Source: Carposina sasakii
Lineage: Eukaryota > Arthropoda > Insecta > Lepidoptera > Carposinidae
DNA: 64,000 nucleotides
NCBI GenBank assembly: GCA_014607495.2
Contig: CP053149.1
Span: forward strand, 10,490,120 to 10,554,119
Direction: 5' to 3'
Part shown: one piece after another, positions 26,575 to 38,900 of the stretch
Layout: each line of letters starts with the position of its first letter
How positions within the stretch are numbered: position 1 is the stretch's first letter
Notes under the pieces: generated by a model
Database searches by the model: none
What the model saw: the letters and a program-made list of their open reading frames with translations, nothing else
What the model was told of the DNA's origin: nothing
Translations under genes and position numbers: made by a program

Positions 26575-26984
26575 ATGGTTAACTAAAGACAACTTCAAGT
26601 TCAAGGCGTGAGTGAGGTGATTCATTCATTCATTCATTCAATCAATCAGCTGGTAAATTTTGGCGCCGCTGCCCGCCATTGACTCTCGTAGAAGTGTACG
26701 TCAACGCTAAGTGTTTGGTTATTATTTTATAAAAGTGATAATTTATTTAGAAAATGTATGAAATGGTTTAAGTATTTTAAAAGTTGGGCCTTTGCTGTAC
26801 TTTCCACTTAACGCCTAATCCAAAAACCTGTCCTAATAACGATAATGTCGCCATTTTGACCGTACTTTGAATGATCTTGTTTGGATTATTTGGATAACAT
26901 TAACAAAAAACTAAACCAGTTAATTAAGAATTACAACTACCTAATTTAAGTATTCTGAATGCTTAATTGAGATATTACACCAAA
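26575..26984 (+). promoter_or_regulatory. Probable Dp promoter and 5' leader
   Basis: This unique sequence lies between the A-tail of a family P copy and the Dp ATG. It contains an (ATTC)n microsatellite at about 26622-26643, the E2F-like site, and a CGCCATTTTG motif near 26849 resembling YY1/Pho sites. No TATA box is obvious. The extent is inferred from position only. Confidence 0.4.
26659..26667 (+). promoter_or_regulatory. Candidate E2F/Dp binding site upstream of Dp
   Basis: TTTGGCGCC matches the E2F consensus TTTSSCGC. It lies about 320 bp upstream of the Dp start codon in a GC-richer, repeat-poor island (about 26640-26720) that is a plausible promoter. E2F-family genes are commonly autoregulated, so the site may be functional; that is inference. 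Confidence 0.5.
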
Positions 26985-29900
26985 ATGTCTATAAACAACA
27001 ATACACTGAATTTTGTTATACACGATGCCAATGGTTAGTAGTGGCCAAAGTAGTGGCTAGCTTTCAAACAAACAAGTTTTTTAAATTTTTTTTTGTAGAA
27101 CATCTACTAAATTATGAGTTCATATCTTGCATAAGAGTTTTTAAAATTTTCAAAGTCTTGTATACTATCTTTATTTGTCTATATTTACGGTTATTTTTAA
27201 AGTTATCGGCGTCAAATGGTGATCTCCCTGATTAGAAATCCTAACCAAATACCTTACTAATTTTAACCTTCCTTGCTTGCATGCCGACAATTTTGTACCT
27301 TTTTAAAGATCGATATGATATCGCGTTTGTATATTTAGTCGTCCCTAGATTACCATTTAACAGCTTCCCTAATAGAACTATCTTACATAAAAAATATACT
27401 TATAACTAACTTATAATGTGAAGCCTCTTTTTAGGTTTACCACAATTGGTTAAGGTACTTAATAATATCAATAAGCAAGCTAGCTTACAGACAAAACCCA
27501 CTCCATTAATTGTACTACCTAAGTCTGAAGCAAAAGAGGTATGATTATACTTTCATAGTTCTTTTTTGAAGCTGAGTAGAAACATTTTCCATTAGCAGGT
27601 ACCATTAGAATAGCATTTTCTCAAGGGGTAATTAAAGCAAGTAGTCCACTCTACAGCTACTTTAAAGTTAGTTTAGGATTCATAATGAATCATTATGTAT
27701 TAGTTCTCCCTCTGCTGATAATATTTTTTTAGATATGTGGGTATGTTTCTCTTAATTTATTCTTCTTGGGAATATTTCAGAATCCAGTGTATCAAACAGT
27801 CAAGATAACAAACATCAAATGCACTACAAGTAAGTTTTCAACTAATTGACACACAGACACATAGGTGACATTTTAGCACAAGTTGCATGAGGTGGAGTGA
27901 GAGCAACATTTCTAACATCTTACTAAGAAATGCACAGCTTTCTCTCAATCTCCCTTAAAGTACATATAGCTTAATTTGTCTAGTTATAGCTCTGTATTTG
28001 TTGCAATGGAAGATAATTTTGTTTCTGACTTAACCCGGCGAGCATTTGGTGAAAATTACTATGTGGAGGTTGTTGAGGGTATATTTGAGCCATATTTATA
28101 TTGTAAATTTAAAAGTATTTTAATGATTTTTTTACACAGAATTAAAGATATTATTTGATATTATTCTCAGCACGATAAAAACAACATGAAAACAATATAT
28201 GGTTTTTATATAAATTTTTGGCAAGGCACTGCATTTTAAAATTATAAAAAAAAGAAAAGTAAAAACTATAGGATAATTTGGTACATTATAATGAGATCAA
28301 TGAGATCAAACTTTGGCTGTCTTCCGATGTCGCGCATAAAGACACACTTGGCACCTTTTTCGCACACCTAGAACCCTGACGGTTCTTGTGCAGGTTCTAC
28401 ACTGTATTCTCTGATTCTTTTACATAGCTGTCTCGGCAATTGAGGTATTTCTTTCCTGGTACTCAAGTGTTCAGTAACAAGCATACAGCCTAATTTGACG
28501 TACGCGCTCATCATCACGTTCCCGATTACTCGTTTTGTACAAAAACACCTTAAAATTTAATTATATTAAATGAAAATATATGTTTGAAACGTCGCACAAA
28601 TATGCAACGTCGCAGTGGTGGCAGGGTCACATTTTCGATTTCATGCATGTGTAACTCCAGTCGCAGGCGCCGGCCGACCGAGTATCGGTATGCGGCGCGC
28701 GGGCGGGTCTCTTAGTAACAGCTACTGAGACGCTCAAAATCGTACGTCGTCAAAAAACAGAACTACACTTAATTAAAAATGTGTAGGGTCATATTGACCC
28801 CTCCACCAGCTCGCCGGGTTAATCATAAAGTAAAAAAATCTGCATATCTCTCTTTCTGTGTTAGCTATTTACATTAAGAATAGGAGAGGAACAGACATAA
28901 CTAATTCTAATGCTAGCATTAAAAATGGCAGTCACAATCACAATTGATCACATTATGTATCTCAAATTTCTCATGCAGATTGCTTTAGGATAACTAGATC
29001 CTATTGTTGCTACTCCTTTGTTACAGGATTAGTGGAATTGCCTCTTGAAACTATAGCATGCTTGGAAAAGTCAGCACTGAAAACTCAGCCTATTGAAACT
29101 CTGGAAATTGAAGTATGTTGTTTTTTAAACTGTACACTTCCAGTTTTAGAACTCTTGTTAATTGAACTCTTTGTTAGATATCACAAACTGAATGAGATAT
29201 TATTTATCTGTTTTAAGAGAGTTATGACAATTATAGGTAAATAAGATATTCTCATATTTTTACAGACACCTGAAGAAGACCTAGAGGTACAGCTAGAATC
29301 CACTCCAGAGCCTGCTCTATCAGTTACATTAGAATCTTCTGAGACAAGCATTAACGAGGATATACCCAGAATGTCCCATGCTTCTAGAAAAAGGCATGAA
29401 ACAGATGACCACCCTCCAGAATAGTAAGTACTTTTTTTACACTATACAGGGTTAATTTAAAACATCAATAACCTTGCTAGACTGGGTAGCTAACATAATA
29501 AATAACAACATTTGTTCTATAAGTTTTGATAATTTGTCACATTTTACTTTCATACAAAAATAAATATAAATTTAATATTACCTCTGAATATTCTTAAGTC
29601 TGTACATAATACTGAGGCGCGCGCGATCGCGCTTCGTATACCTACGAATGGAACATAGACTTACAAATGTCACGACAGTACAATAAAAGCTTTGAAAATC
29701 ACTTTCAATTAATGTATTGAGTTATGATAAAACTCATAGAACAAATGTTATAGTTAATGATTTTAGCTATCTAGTCCTGCGAGGTTATTTATGTTTTAAA
29801 ATTTGGTCAGAAGTGACACCATGTGGTTCTATCGGCCCTTGGTGCTCTGCCTACCCCGTAAGGGATAAAGGCGTGATTATATGTATGTATGTAAAATTAA

Positions 29901-32900
29901 CCCTCTATAACTTTGTGTAGACTACAGAATGTAGCTATTTTCTTCTCCCTACTTCCAACTATATAGGTATGTATGCAAAATTTCAAGAAGATTGTTTTAC
30001 TAAATAGGTGAAGAAGTAACAAACAAACTTACTTTTGCATGCATAATGATTATTAGTAAATGGGTATTAGATTGCTTTTTTTTAAGTTCTACCCTATATG
30101 AGAAATATTCCAATTTATTTTGGACACCTGTCAAAAGGGCACTAACACACAATGCCTAATGAATGACTGATATAAATAGAACCTTAGCTATCCCAAAACC
30201 AAGCATACTCAACCAAATCCTAAAATGTCAACATTGAGGCACATTATTCACTGTTAAAGTATCTATATTGTGACTCATACATACATGTCGATCATTATCA
30301 GCCATGAGAAGTCCACTGCTCAATATAGGCCTCCCCCAATTCATACATGTATGATTACCAAAATAGAGCTGGTACTTTCCTTCAATAAACCTAGCCTAGA
30401 AAGATTGAGATTGCTACAGAGAAGGAGGAGAGGTAATGATTGAACTTTGATGAGATAATTTAGTTGATTTAGGACTTATTTACTCAAACGTCAGATAGCA
30501 TATCAAGAATAAAGTTCTCTAAAACTTGATCATGATAGAGACAGCATCAACTTTATCCCTCTGATAAGCTATTTAACGTTTGGAAAAATCGGTCCTTAAT
30601 TATTAACTTTTTAAGATACTTTACTGTCTAGCAGGGTTTAATCTCTCAAGTATTAAAATTTAGGAATTTAGAAATTTTTGGCAATTGAAAATTAGTTATC
30701 AGGCAAAATATGTACCTATATAAGTAAAACTTTACTTCTTAATAGAAATACAGACTTTATTTATTATTTTAATAATAACTCTTCAAGAAAATGGTATCAT
30801 GTAATTTACCAGGTTTTATTCTGAAGTATAAGCTATGTACCTGCCAAGTTTCATCAAAATCTGTTCAGTAGTTTTTGCGTGAAAGAGACATACATACATC
30901 CATCCACACACACTTTCGCATTTATAATGTTAGTGGGATTTCACCTTTTTTTTAACCTCGAATTGAAGTTCAGATCATATACCTATAGTTCTGGTAATAA
31001 AATTCTTCTCAGGGGACTTAGACAATGTTATAATTTTCAACCAAGCGACAGCGAAGTAGGCAAAGTTATCAAAAAATTCCTTTTAAAGCAGTTACATTTC
31101 AACACGTTACTAAACAAACGCGCTAAATAAAGACTTCCTATGGGAGAAAACGTTACGCAAACTTAGCGAATTTCGCTATCGCTATTCTAATTCTAATTGC
31201 GCGCTGAATATTTTACGGTTGCTTAGACTGTTTACTTATATTTTGTCACTTATAAATCAAATTAGCCTTAGGTATAATGCCTACAAGGCAAACAAAATAT
31301 CTTCAAAATAAGGTCATCGTGGCGTACTCAAGGGCATGCGCATATGTCGTATAGGTAAGTAAACATACATTACGAAGGTAAGAAGCAAGAAAAATATGCT
31401 GTGAAGAACGTGCGTGGCGGCCGTATTAGGAAACGTGCGTGGCGGCCGTATTAGAATAGAATATATTTATTTGAGAATTACACATACACGGACAACAATT
31501 CTTTTGTTAATATGTTACTTAGTTTTGACTGTGTCGCTGGGAGTTTTCTTGCTATTTCTTCTTCCAAGCAGTGACACTTCACTGAGATAGTGTAACAGTA
31601 ATAGTAGAATCATGTGGTGTGTCAGAACTTATGTTGGTTTTGCCATAAAGGAGAACTGTGTAGCAGCTCTCCTGGATTTCGTCTTTAGGCGACCTTAACT
31701 CTTATTAGCTCCACGTTGGTGGCTATTAAGCCCCGAATCGCTAACTTATGCCTGACAGACCGTAACAAATCGCACCTTGGGGTGGTGACCGTTGCCAAAG
31801 CAAAAGCTTTGCGATTTATTTATTTTTGGGTTGTTTAAATTAACCTCCTTTTTTGTTTGGTAGCGGTTTCATTTTTGGGGTGCGAACATAGAAAGTAACA
31901 TATAATTAGACAATCGACAAACAAGTTGTTAATGCTTTCATGTCGAATAAATGATTTTGAATTTGAATCAACAATATAGAAAGAAGACAATAGAAATAGG
32001 GCAGAAATAGATACCGTAAATACGAGTAAACAGATTAGAACACACGTGTAGAAAAGAAAAGTAACAAAAAAGAATTATTGAACACCCTATTTGGAGCCTA
32101 CAGTCAAGTCTCCTGTACGTGCAAACGCCAAACAGACTTTTTTTAGCTGGACTCTTTTTCAGTTGGATGCTTCTAAACCAAGATAGGCATTCCTACTATG
32201 CAAGCAGCGCTGGTTTTCAAAAGGGGCCTATGCGTATTCTCGACATAGATAGGTGACTTACTTGACTTGAACATTCTGTGTTCCTCTTAATGGGAAAGAT
32301 TGCTTACAGTTCGCTCGCACCGATATCTCCTTGGTCTTCGCGCTTTGACTCGCTCCTGGGGCTAAGCAAGCACTCAGGTTTTTCCTAGGTTCTCGCCTTT
32401 GCGCTGATAGTTCACCCCCAGATTTTCCTTGGGGAGCCAAAACTCGAAGTGTGGACTACTTTCTCTTCGGAGCGTGAAGTGAATCCAGTTCCACTTTGTG
32501 TTCGTTTGATCTGCTGGTCGAATGTGCTCGATACGGATGTGTTCCCGAAATAGGGTAGTAGCCAGAACTGCAGGATCAAAAAAGGGAATCTCACAGCGAC
32601 GTTTAGTATAGCGGGCGTTTAGTATAGATCTAATTTGGATATTTTTATCGGCTCACTAGGTAAATGCAGAAAATTGCGGAGACATTGGTTGACGACGACG
32701 CCACTCCAGACTAGTCCAGATTCATTATTTATTCAGTGAGTCACACAGCTCCAAGTTACTATCAACTTGTTAACTGAGTCCTTTAACTGCACAGCTCCAA
32801 CTCAGCATGATCATATTTGAGCTTGATATAAGTTGGAAACTTTAGAGCATGTGCTTACGAGAACGTTTTGGGCGGCGACGCCCATCATCTTGTTGCACAT

Positions 32901-35900
32901 CTTCAAGCTCCCTTTTTTCTCCAAAAACACATAAACAGGTACAATAGGGTACAACCATAAGAAAAAAAACAACATGACCACCAATCACCGGTCAGTCAAC
33001 TAAAAATAAATTATACTTATTTAATACTGTCTTTCACATTTTTCAGTACCACCAAAAGGCGTAAACATGCTGATAAAGTTGGTAAAGGATTGAGGCACTT
33101 TTCGATGAAGGTTTGCGAAAAAGTTCGCACAAAAGGCTTCACGTCCTACAATGAAGTGGCTGATGAATTGGTACTGGAGTTTGCAGCTGGTATGCACGGA
33201 ACGGCTGATAGTCAAGTAAGTTTTGATACGAGTAGCATTTAATAAAAGATCTGGGGGTAAGCATGAACCTTTTTACGCGCCATAACGTTAGCGACTCTCA
33301 AGCAAAATCGATGAGATATGACAGTTGGACGAGCGTTATGGACTATACTATCTACAAAGAAAAACTAATGTATATGCTTGCTTTCTTGATCTTAGTCGTG
33401 CCTTTGACACAATTGACTATAACATCTTATGGTCAAAGATGGAGAGGGTAGGTATTCCACTCGACATAATCAGGTTAATGAAGTACTGGTACGGGGGCCA
33501 GATGAATGCTGTGAGATGGGGCAACGCTTTATCTACTGAGTATTCGCTCAGCTGTGGCGTTAGACAAGGTGGTTTGACGTCACCAACCCTATTTAATTTG
33601 TATATTGATGAACTGTTAGATAAGCTTAGTAATACCAAGGTAGGTTGTAGTTTAAACAATGAAAGTGTTAATAACATAAGCTATGCGGACGATATGGTCC
33701 TGTTGAGCCCTTCTGTCAAGGGATTAAGACTGCTGCTTGCAGTGTGCGAGAACTATGCGATAACTCATGGCCTGACATACAATGTAAAAAAGACAGAAGT
33801 TGTTATCTTCAAGCAAGGAAAAGACCCCCCATTTATTCCACAAGTAAGGTTGTGTGGCTCACAACTAAACATTGTTTCTAGCTTTAAGTATTTAGGACAT
33901 GTTATTAATGATAGATTAAGGGATGATGACGATTTAGAAAGGCAAAGACGTTCCACTGCTGCCAAAAGTAACATGCTCGCACGACGATTTGCGCGCTGTT
34001 CCAAACAAGTCAAAATTACCCTGTTTAAAGCTTATTGCCAGGCATTCTACACCAGCCAACTCTGGAATAACTATACGCAGCGTGCTTACCACGCGATGCG
34101 CGTGCAATACAATAACGCCTTCCGATGTATGCTCGGCTTGCCGTGGCGGTGTAGTGCGTCCGGCATGTTTGCAGAGAACAGGGTAGACGATTTTTATGCC
34201 GTTATTCGAAAGAGGCATGCCTCCTTTATGGCGCGGGTCAGAGAGACAGACAATGGACTGCTGAGGGCTGTATATGAGAGCTGCAAATTCTCCATTTGCG
34301 GTCTTTAGTACGTCCAGCTACATAATCTTATTTTATACATTGTTTTAATTTATTTAAATTTTTAATTGTTAATTGGTTTTTAATTGTTCTGATTGTATGT
34401 CTAAATTTATAATATGGGTGTATACCTGAAATAAATGAATTTATTATTATTATTATGGAGAGGTTCGTGCTTGACCCACTGTACAGTTTGAACAGTTAGT
34501 TCTTTTGTTCATTGTGGTTGTAAAGTTTGCGCGAAATGCGTAGCAGTAGATGTATGTCCCATCACAAAACCTAAGGTTTCTCTATAATATGTAGTTTGAT
34601 AATAACAGGGGGTATAAGTGAGGGAGGAGTCCGGGAGGTGGGCAGCAGCGCCTCCCGTGTTGACAACATAGTCCAAAATACAAACTGCGGTCACCAACCC
34701 GCCTGCCCAGCGTGGTGGCTATGGGCAAATACCCCCCATGGCAGTCTTGAGGCGTGCCCTGGGGGAGGCCTACGTCCAGCAGTGCACTGCAATAGGCTGA
34801 TGATGATGATGATAAGTGAGGGGCCGACTGGTCTAGTAGTAGTTGTGGTAGTGACCCTGCCTGCGACGTCATAGGTTCTGGGTTCGAATCCCGGTAGGTG
34901 CAAACATTGATATGATGAATGAAATTGAATGAATGAAATTCCGAGTCATGGATACTTATCTGTATTTGTGTTTATGTTTCTGTATTTATATATCGTTACT
35001 TGGTACCTACTACACAAGACCTTGGGGATCTTACTGTGGGACTAGGTTAATGTGTTGTGTAATGTGTGTGAATATTTATACCTTGGGACCCAAAGTCAAC
35101 CTCACCTGCCCGTGGTGCACTCTGCTATTTAAGGGACGAGGCTCTGACGCTATATAGCTTTTAATACCAATTTAGCACGGAAACATGTCCTATTGGATTC
35201 GTTACCGGTCGCTAGATTGTTGTATTTGTGCCCGAAAAGCGGCGGTAGGCTCACCACTTACCACGTGGGACTTAGTAGGCTAACTGGTGAAAAGTGGGTG
35301 TGTAATTTTCACACCTCTGCCCAACCTCCTTGGAGGATAATTGTCGTGATCTTTATGTGTGATAATAACATTTTACACTTTACTATTTCAGCAATATGAT
35401 CAAAAGAACATCCGTCGCAGAGTATATGACGCGTTAAATGTTCTTATGGCTATGAATATTATTTCTAAAGAAAAAAAAGAAATTCGATGGTTGGGTTTGC
35501 CTACAAATTCAATACAGGAGTGTAACGCTTTAGAAAAGGAAAAGCAACAGAAATTAGAGGAGATTCAAAAGAAAACACAGCAGTTGAATGAGCTTATTTT
35601 ACAGGTGAGGGAAATGTAATATATTATGTATTAATATAATATATAATATATTAATATATTATGGTCGATTCTGACTGTCACACATAAAGGTAACCTTAAA
35701 ATTAGACAGGTCTGTCCCTCTCCATTCTTAACATAAATGGCTGCAATAGAAAGGGACAGGTAGGACTAATCTTAAGTTTAGGATAAGTGTGATGGTCATA
35801 ATCAACCATATTAACATAGCTATGCAGTATATTGTTTTAAAAAGCACTAAGTGCTTACTGAACCAAATAATTAAAGGTTGAATCAGAAAGAAAGCTCCAT

Positions 35901-38900
35901 AAAAACTGATTCCAGGGTTATTCGGCCCTTAAACCACTAAAATGGGCACAAATTATTCCGCTCTAATGTCACATAAGCTGCTTAAGAGCGTAGAAGCAGA
36001 AATTTAAGAGAGTTATAAGGGGTAACAGGTGTTGTAAGAGCTGAATATCAACTGGTTAAGAGACCATGTTACTCCTTATTAATATTACTAAGTACATAAT
36101 GCATCACAACGGGCCTGTTGGTGATGCGTGACTATATAAGGTCTAACCAGAAGTAATGACGATCTTTTGGGATGTTGCATAATCATATACGAGAAACATA
36201 ATGTGAATATTTTAAAGAAAATATTCACGCTAGTTTAGTTTTTTATTATCTCATACAAAACTTTTAATATTTTTCTCAAAGATCCTGTATAACCGTCACG
36301 TAAACTCACACAACGATACACAAAAGAAAATATTCACGCTAGTTTAGTTTTTTATTGACTCGTACAAAACTTTAAATATTTTTCTCAAAGATCCTGTATA
36401 ACCGTCACGTAAACTCACACAACGACACACGCACAGTAAACTTAGGCCACTGCCCCCGCGCTGCCACACACACACACACGTCCGTTTTTCTCTGTCGGCG
36501 TATTTAATGCGCCGCGCCAACTACAGCATGATTTTTTTATATTAAAGGATTGAAGTTTATTTTAATGTTTTCTCGAAAACTAGCGAGTTAATTAAGATTA
36601 TTTTTTAATTAAAGGTTATATTATTTAGTTACAGATACGTCCTAGAAAGATAATCACTACTTTTTGGTAGACCTTATATATAAAATAATATTTTTGTATT
36701 TCTTAATTGAAAAGTGACTTGTGACAACATAAACATAAACGCCATATAAATTGCGGTGTCGTTTCATAATATATTTACTGGTAAGTAAACGGTTTGCTTT
36801 ACTAGTGCCAAAAAAAGTGTCTGGGAATGCAAGTTTACTGACATTATATATGTATATTATCTAATAAAATTTTGGTGCGCTACGAAAATATTATGTTTTT
36901 AAATAATATAATGATAATGATGTAAATAAGCTTTGTATATTGGCCCAACAATTTTCAATAGTTTGGACAGAACTTTAAAATAAATAGAGACTGTTACGAT
37001 ATTAAGAAATAATAACTAATTTAATAGGTTCCTAATTCATGCACAAAACATATAAAAAATGTTAATTATAATATATCTAAGTTAAACACAATAAAATGGT
37101 GGTTGAACCGTTATTTATCAATGGGCTGTTTAGTGATTCACTTGTGAACCTATATTTATCAAAGGACTGCTTAGTGTTTCACATGTGAACCATTACTTAT
37201 TAAAGAGTTGTTAAGCGATTCACCTGCGTATTGTAAATGAGTTCAAGAGCAAAGTGAAAAAATTGAACATGTGACTCCGTATGCAGCCTAGGCTTGAGTT
37301 AAAGTTAAAGCCATTTATTTTGATATACTAGTGAACCTCTAAATATCCATGAGGCATCTTGTGAACGTTTAAACTGCCGCTATATTCAGACAGTGTCAAT
37401 GGATAAATAAAGGCTGCTTAGCGGTAAATATGTTCAGCGATAATGTGTATGTGTGGCGCATAGTCACAGGTGTCCCGTTATGCGTCTATTGGCTTAATAT
37501 TATGAGAACTTGTGCTCCTTTAATGAGTCAGCTCAATAACAGTTCACGAGTACTTTCTTATATTGCTCTTTGCTCTTTCTAGAACTCTGCGTTTTAAGGG
37601 TATATTTGTCACCCATAATGCAGCTGTTTACCCTTAAGCTGTTTAATATCACTGACTGCTATTATGCAGCTAAGGGACCACGATTGTGTATGTATTCTTA
37701 TATGAGTCTTAATACGCCCAGAGCTGTATGTAGATCTATAAGTGAGTATTTATTCAGCTATCTGTGCTATTCGGGTATTGCGTTGATAAAGGTCTCCTGT
37801 AATATTTTTTCTCGTATATCTTCCATGTGCAGCCAGCGATTCGTTACATTTTTATTAGGTATATGTATAGATAGAAGATGTATAGATAGATTTACCATAG
37901 TTACAATAGGGTCGTTAACAGTTTTTTTATTTGTATTTATATCAATAGATCATATTTTTTTTTCATATTTACCACATATATAACTCAAGTAAGTTATCTA
38001 TTAATTTTTTAAAATTGTAGCTCTACCCGAGAATTTCACGGTAAGGATTCAAGGGCCCCCTGAGCTTGAGGGCCCCGGTGCACTGCCCCACCTAGCCCCT
38101 AGGTAGCTACGCCACTGGCTCTGCCTACCCCGTAAGCGATACAGGCGTGATTATATGTACGAGTATGTATAAAATAAAAGAAACATTTGCGAAAGAAAAA
38201 CTTCGCTAGCGGGAAAACTTTCCGGGATACATAACGATTTCAAAATCACAATTTTAGACTTGCCGAAAAACGCTACGTTACGTCACTCTTTAAGCAACTT
38301 GTATGCGCAGAAAAGAACGTTCACTCTTTAAGCAACAAAAGTTTCTGTAAAATAATATAATAATAAAATGGACATGCCCACTTAACTTTGAAGGCTTATT
38401 ACTACCCCGTTTGGACACATAATCAAATTATAATTTTACAAAATGATTTTCATTAATTCTGGGAATAAGATGTTATTTTGTACCGGGGGCGGTCTAAAGC
38501 TATATTAAATATTACGTTTAAAAATAATGGTCACATTTAAGATAGTAGAATTTTAATAACCTTTGGCATAATAAGTTTCATTTGTACGTTCAAGAGTACA
38601 GAAATAATAATAAAATGATCATAGACAATTAGAATAATATAGATTGCTTTCCTTTAAAAACGTAGGTTAGGTTAGGTTAACTTTGCACGAGCCGAGCGAG
38701 CGAAGGCTGCCGCGGCAGCGGCCGGCGAGTGCCAGAAACGAACATTACAAGGATATACAATAGTAAAAATGATAACCCTGATTAGAAAAGTGTTGCAATT
38801 TGGATTCTTGCTGTAACATCGAAAATCTTTTAAATAGTTATGGATAAGAAAATTGCCAAAAGATAATTTTACTTTCTGCGATGTGAGATAGGTATGATAC

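Noticed and set aside
27976..28158. 60-aa open frame in Dp intron 3 that could be an extra exon
   Set aside because: It runs across the left end of the piggyBac-like element at 28034, does not fit the splice phase between exons 3 and 4, and skipping it gives a good frame.
34596..34903. ORFs on both strands around 90 aa
   Set aside because: They lie entirely in the LINE/SINE end and the tRNA-derived SINE.
37570..37983. 137-aa ORF in Dp intron 7
   Set aside because: Low-complexity hydrophobic translation, partly in a repeat also found at 39715-39800; no coding signature.
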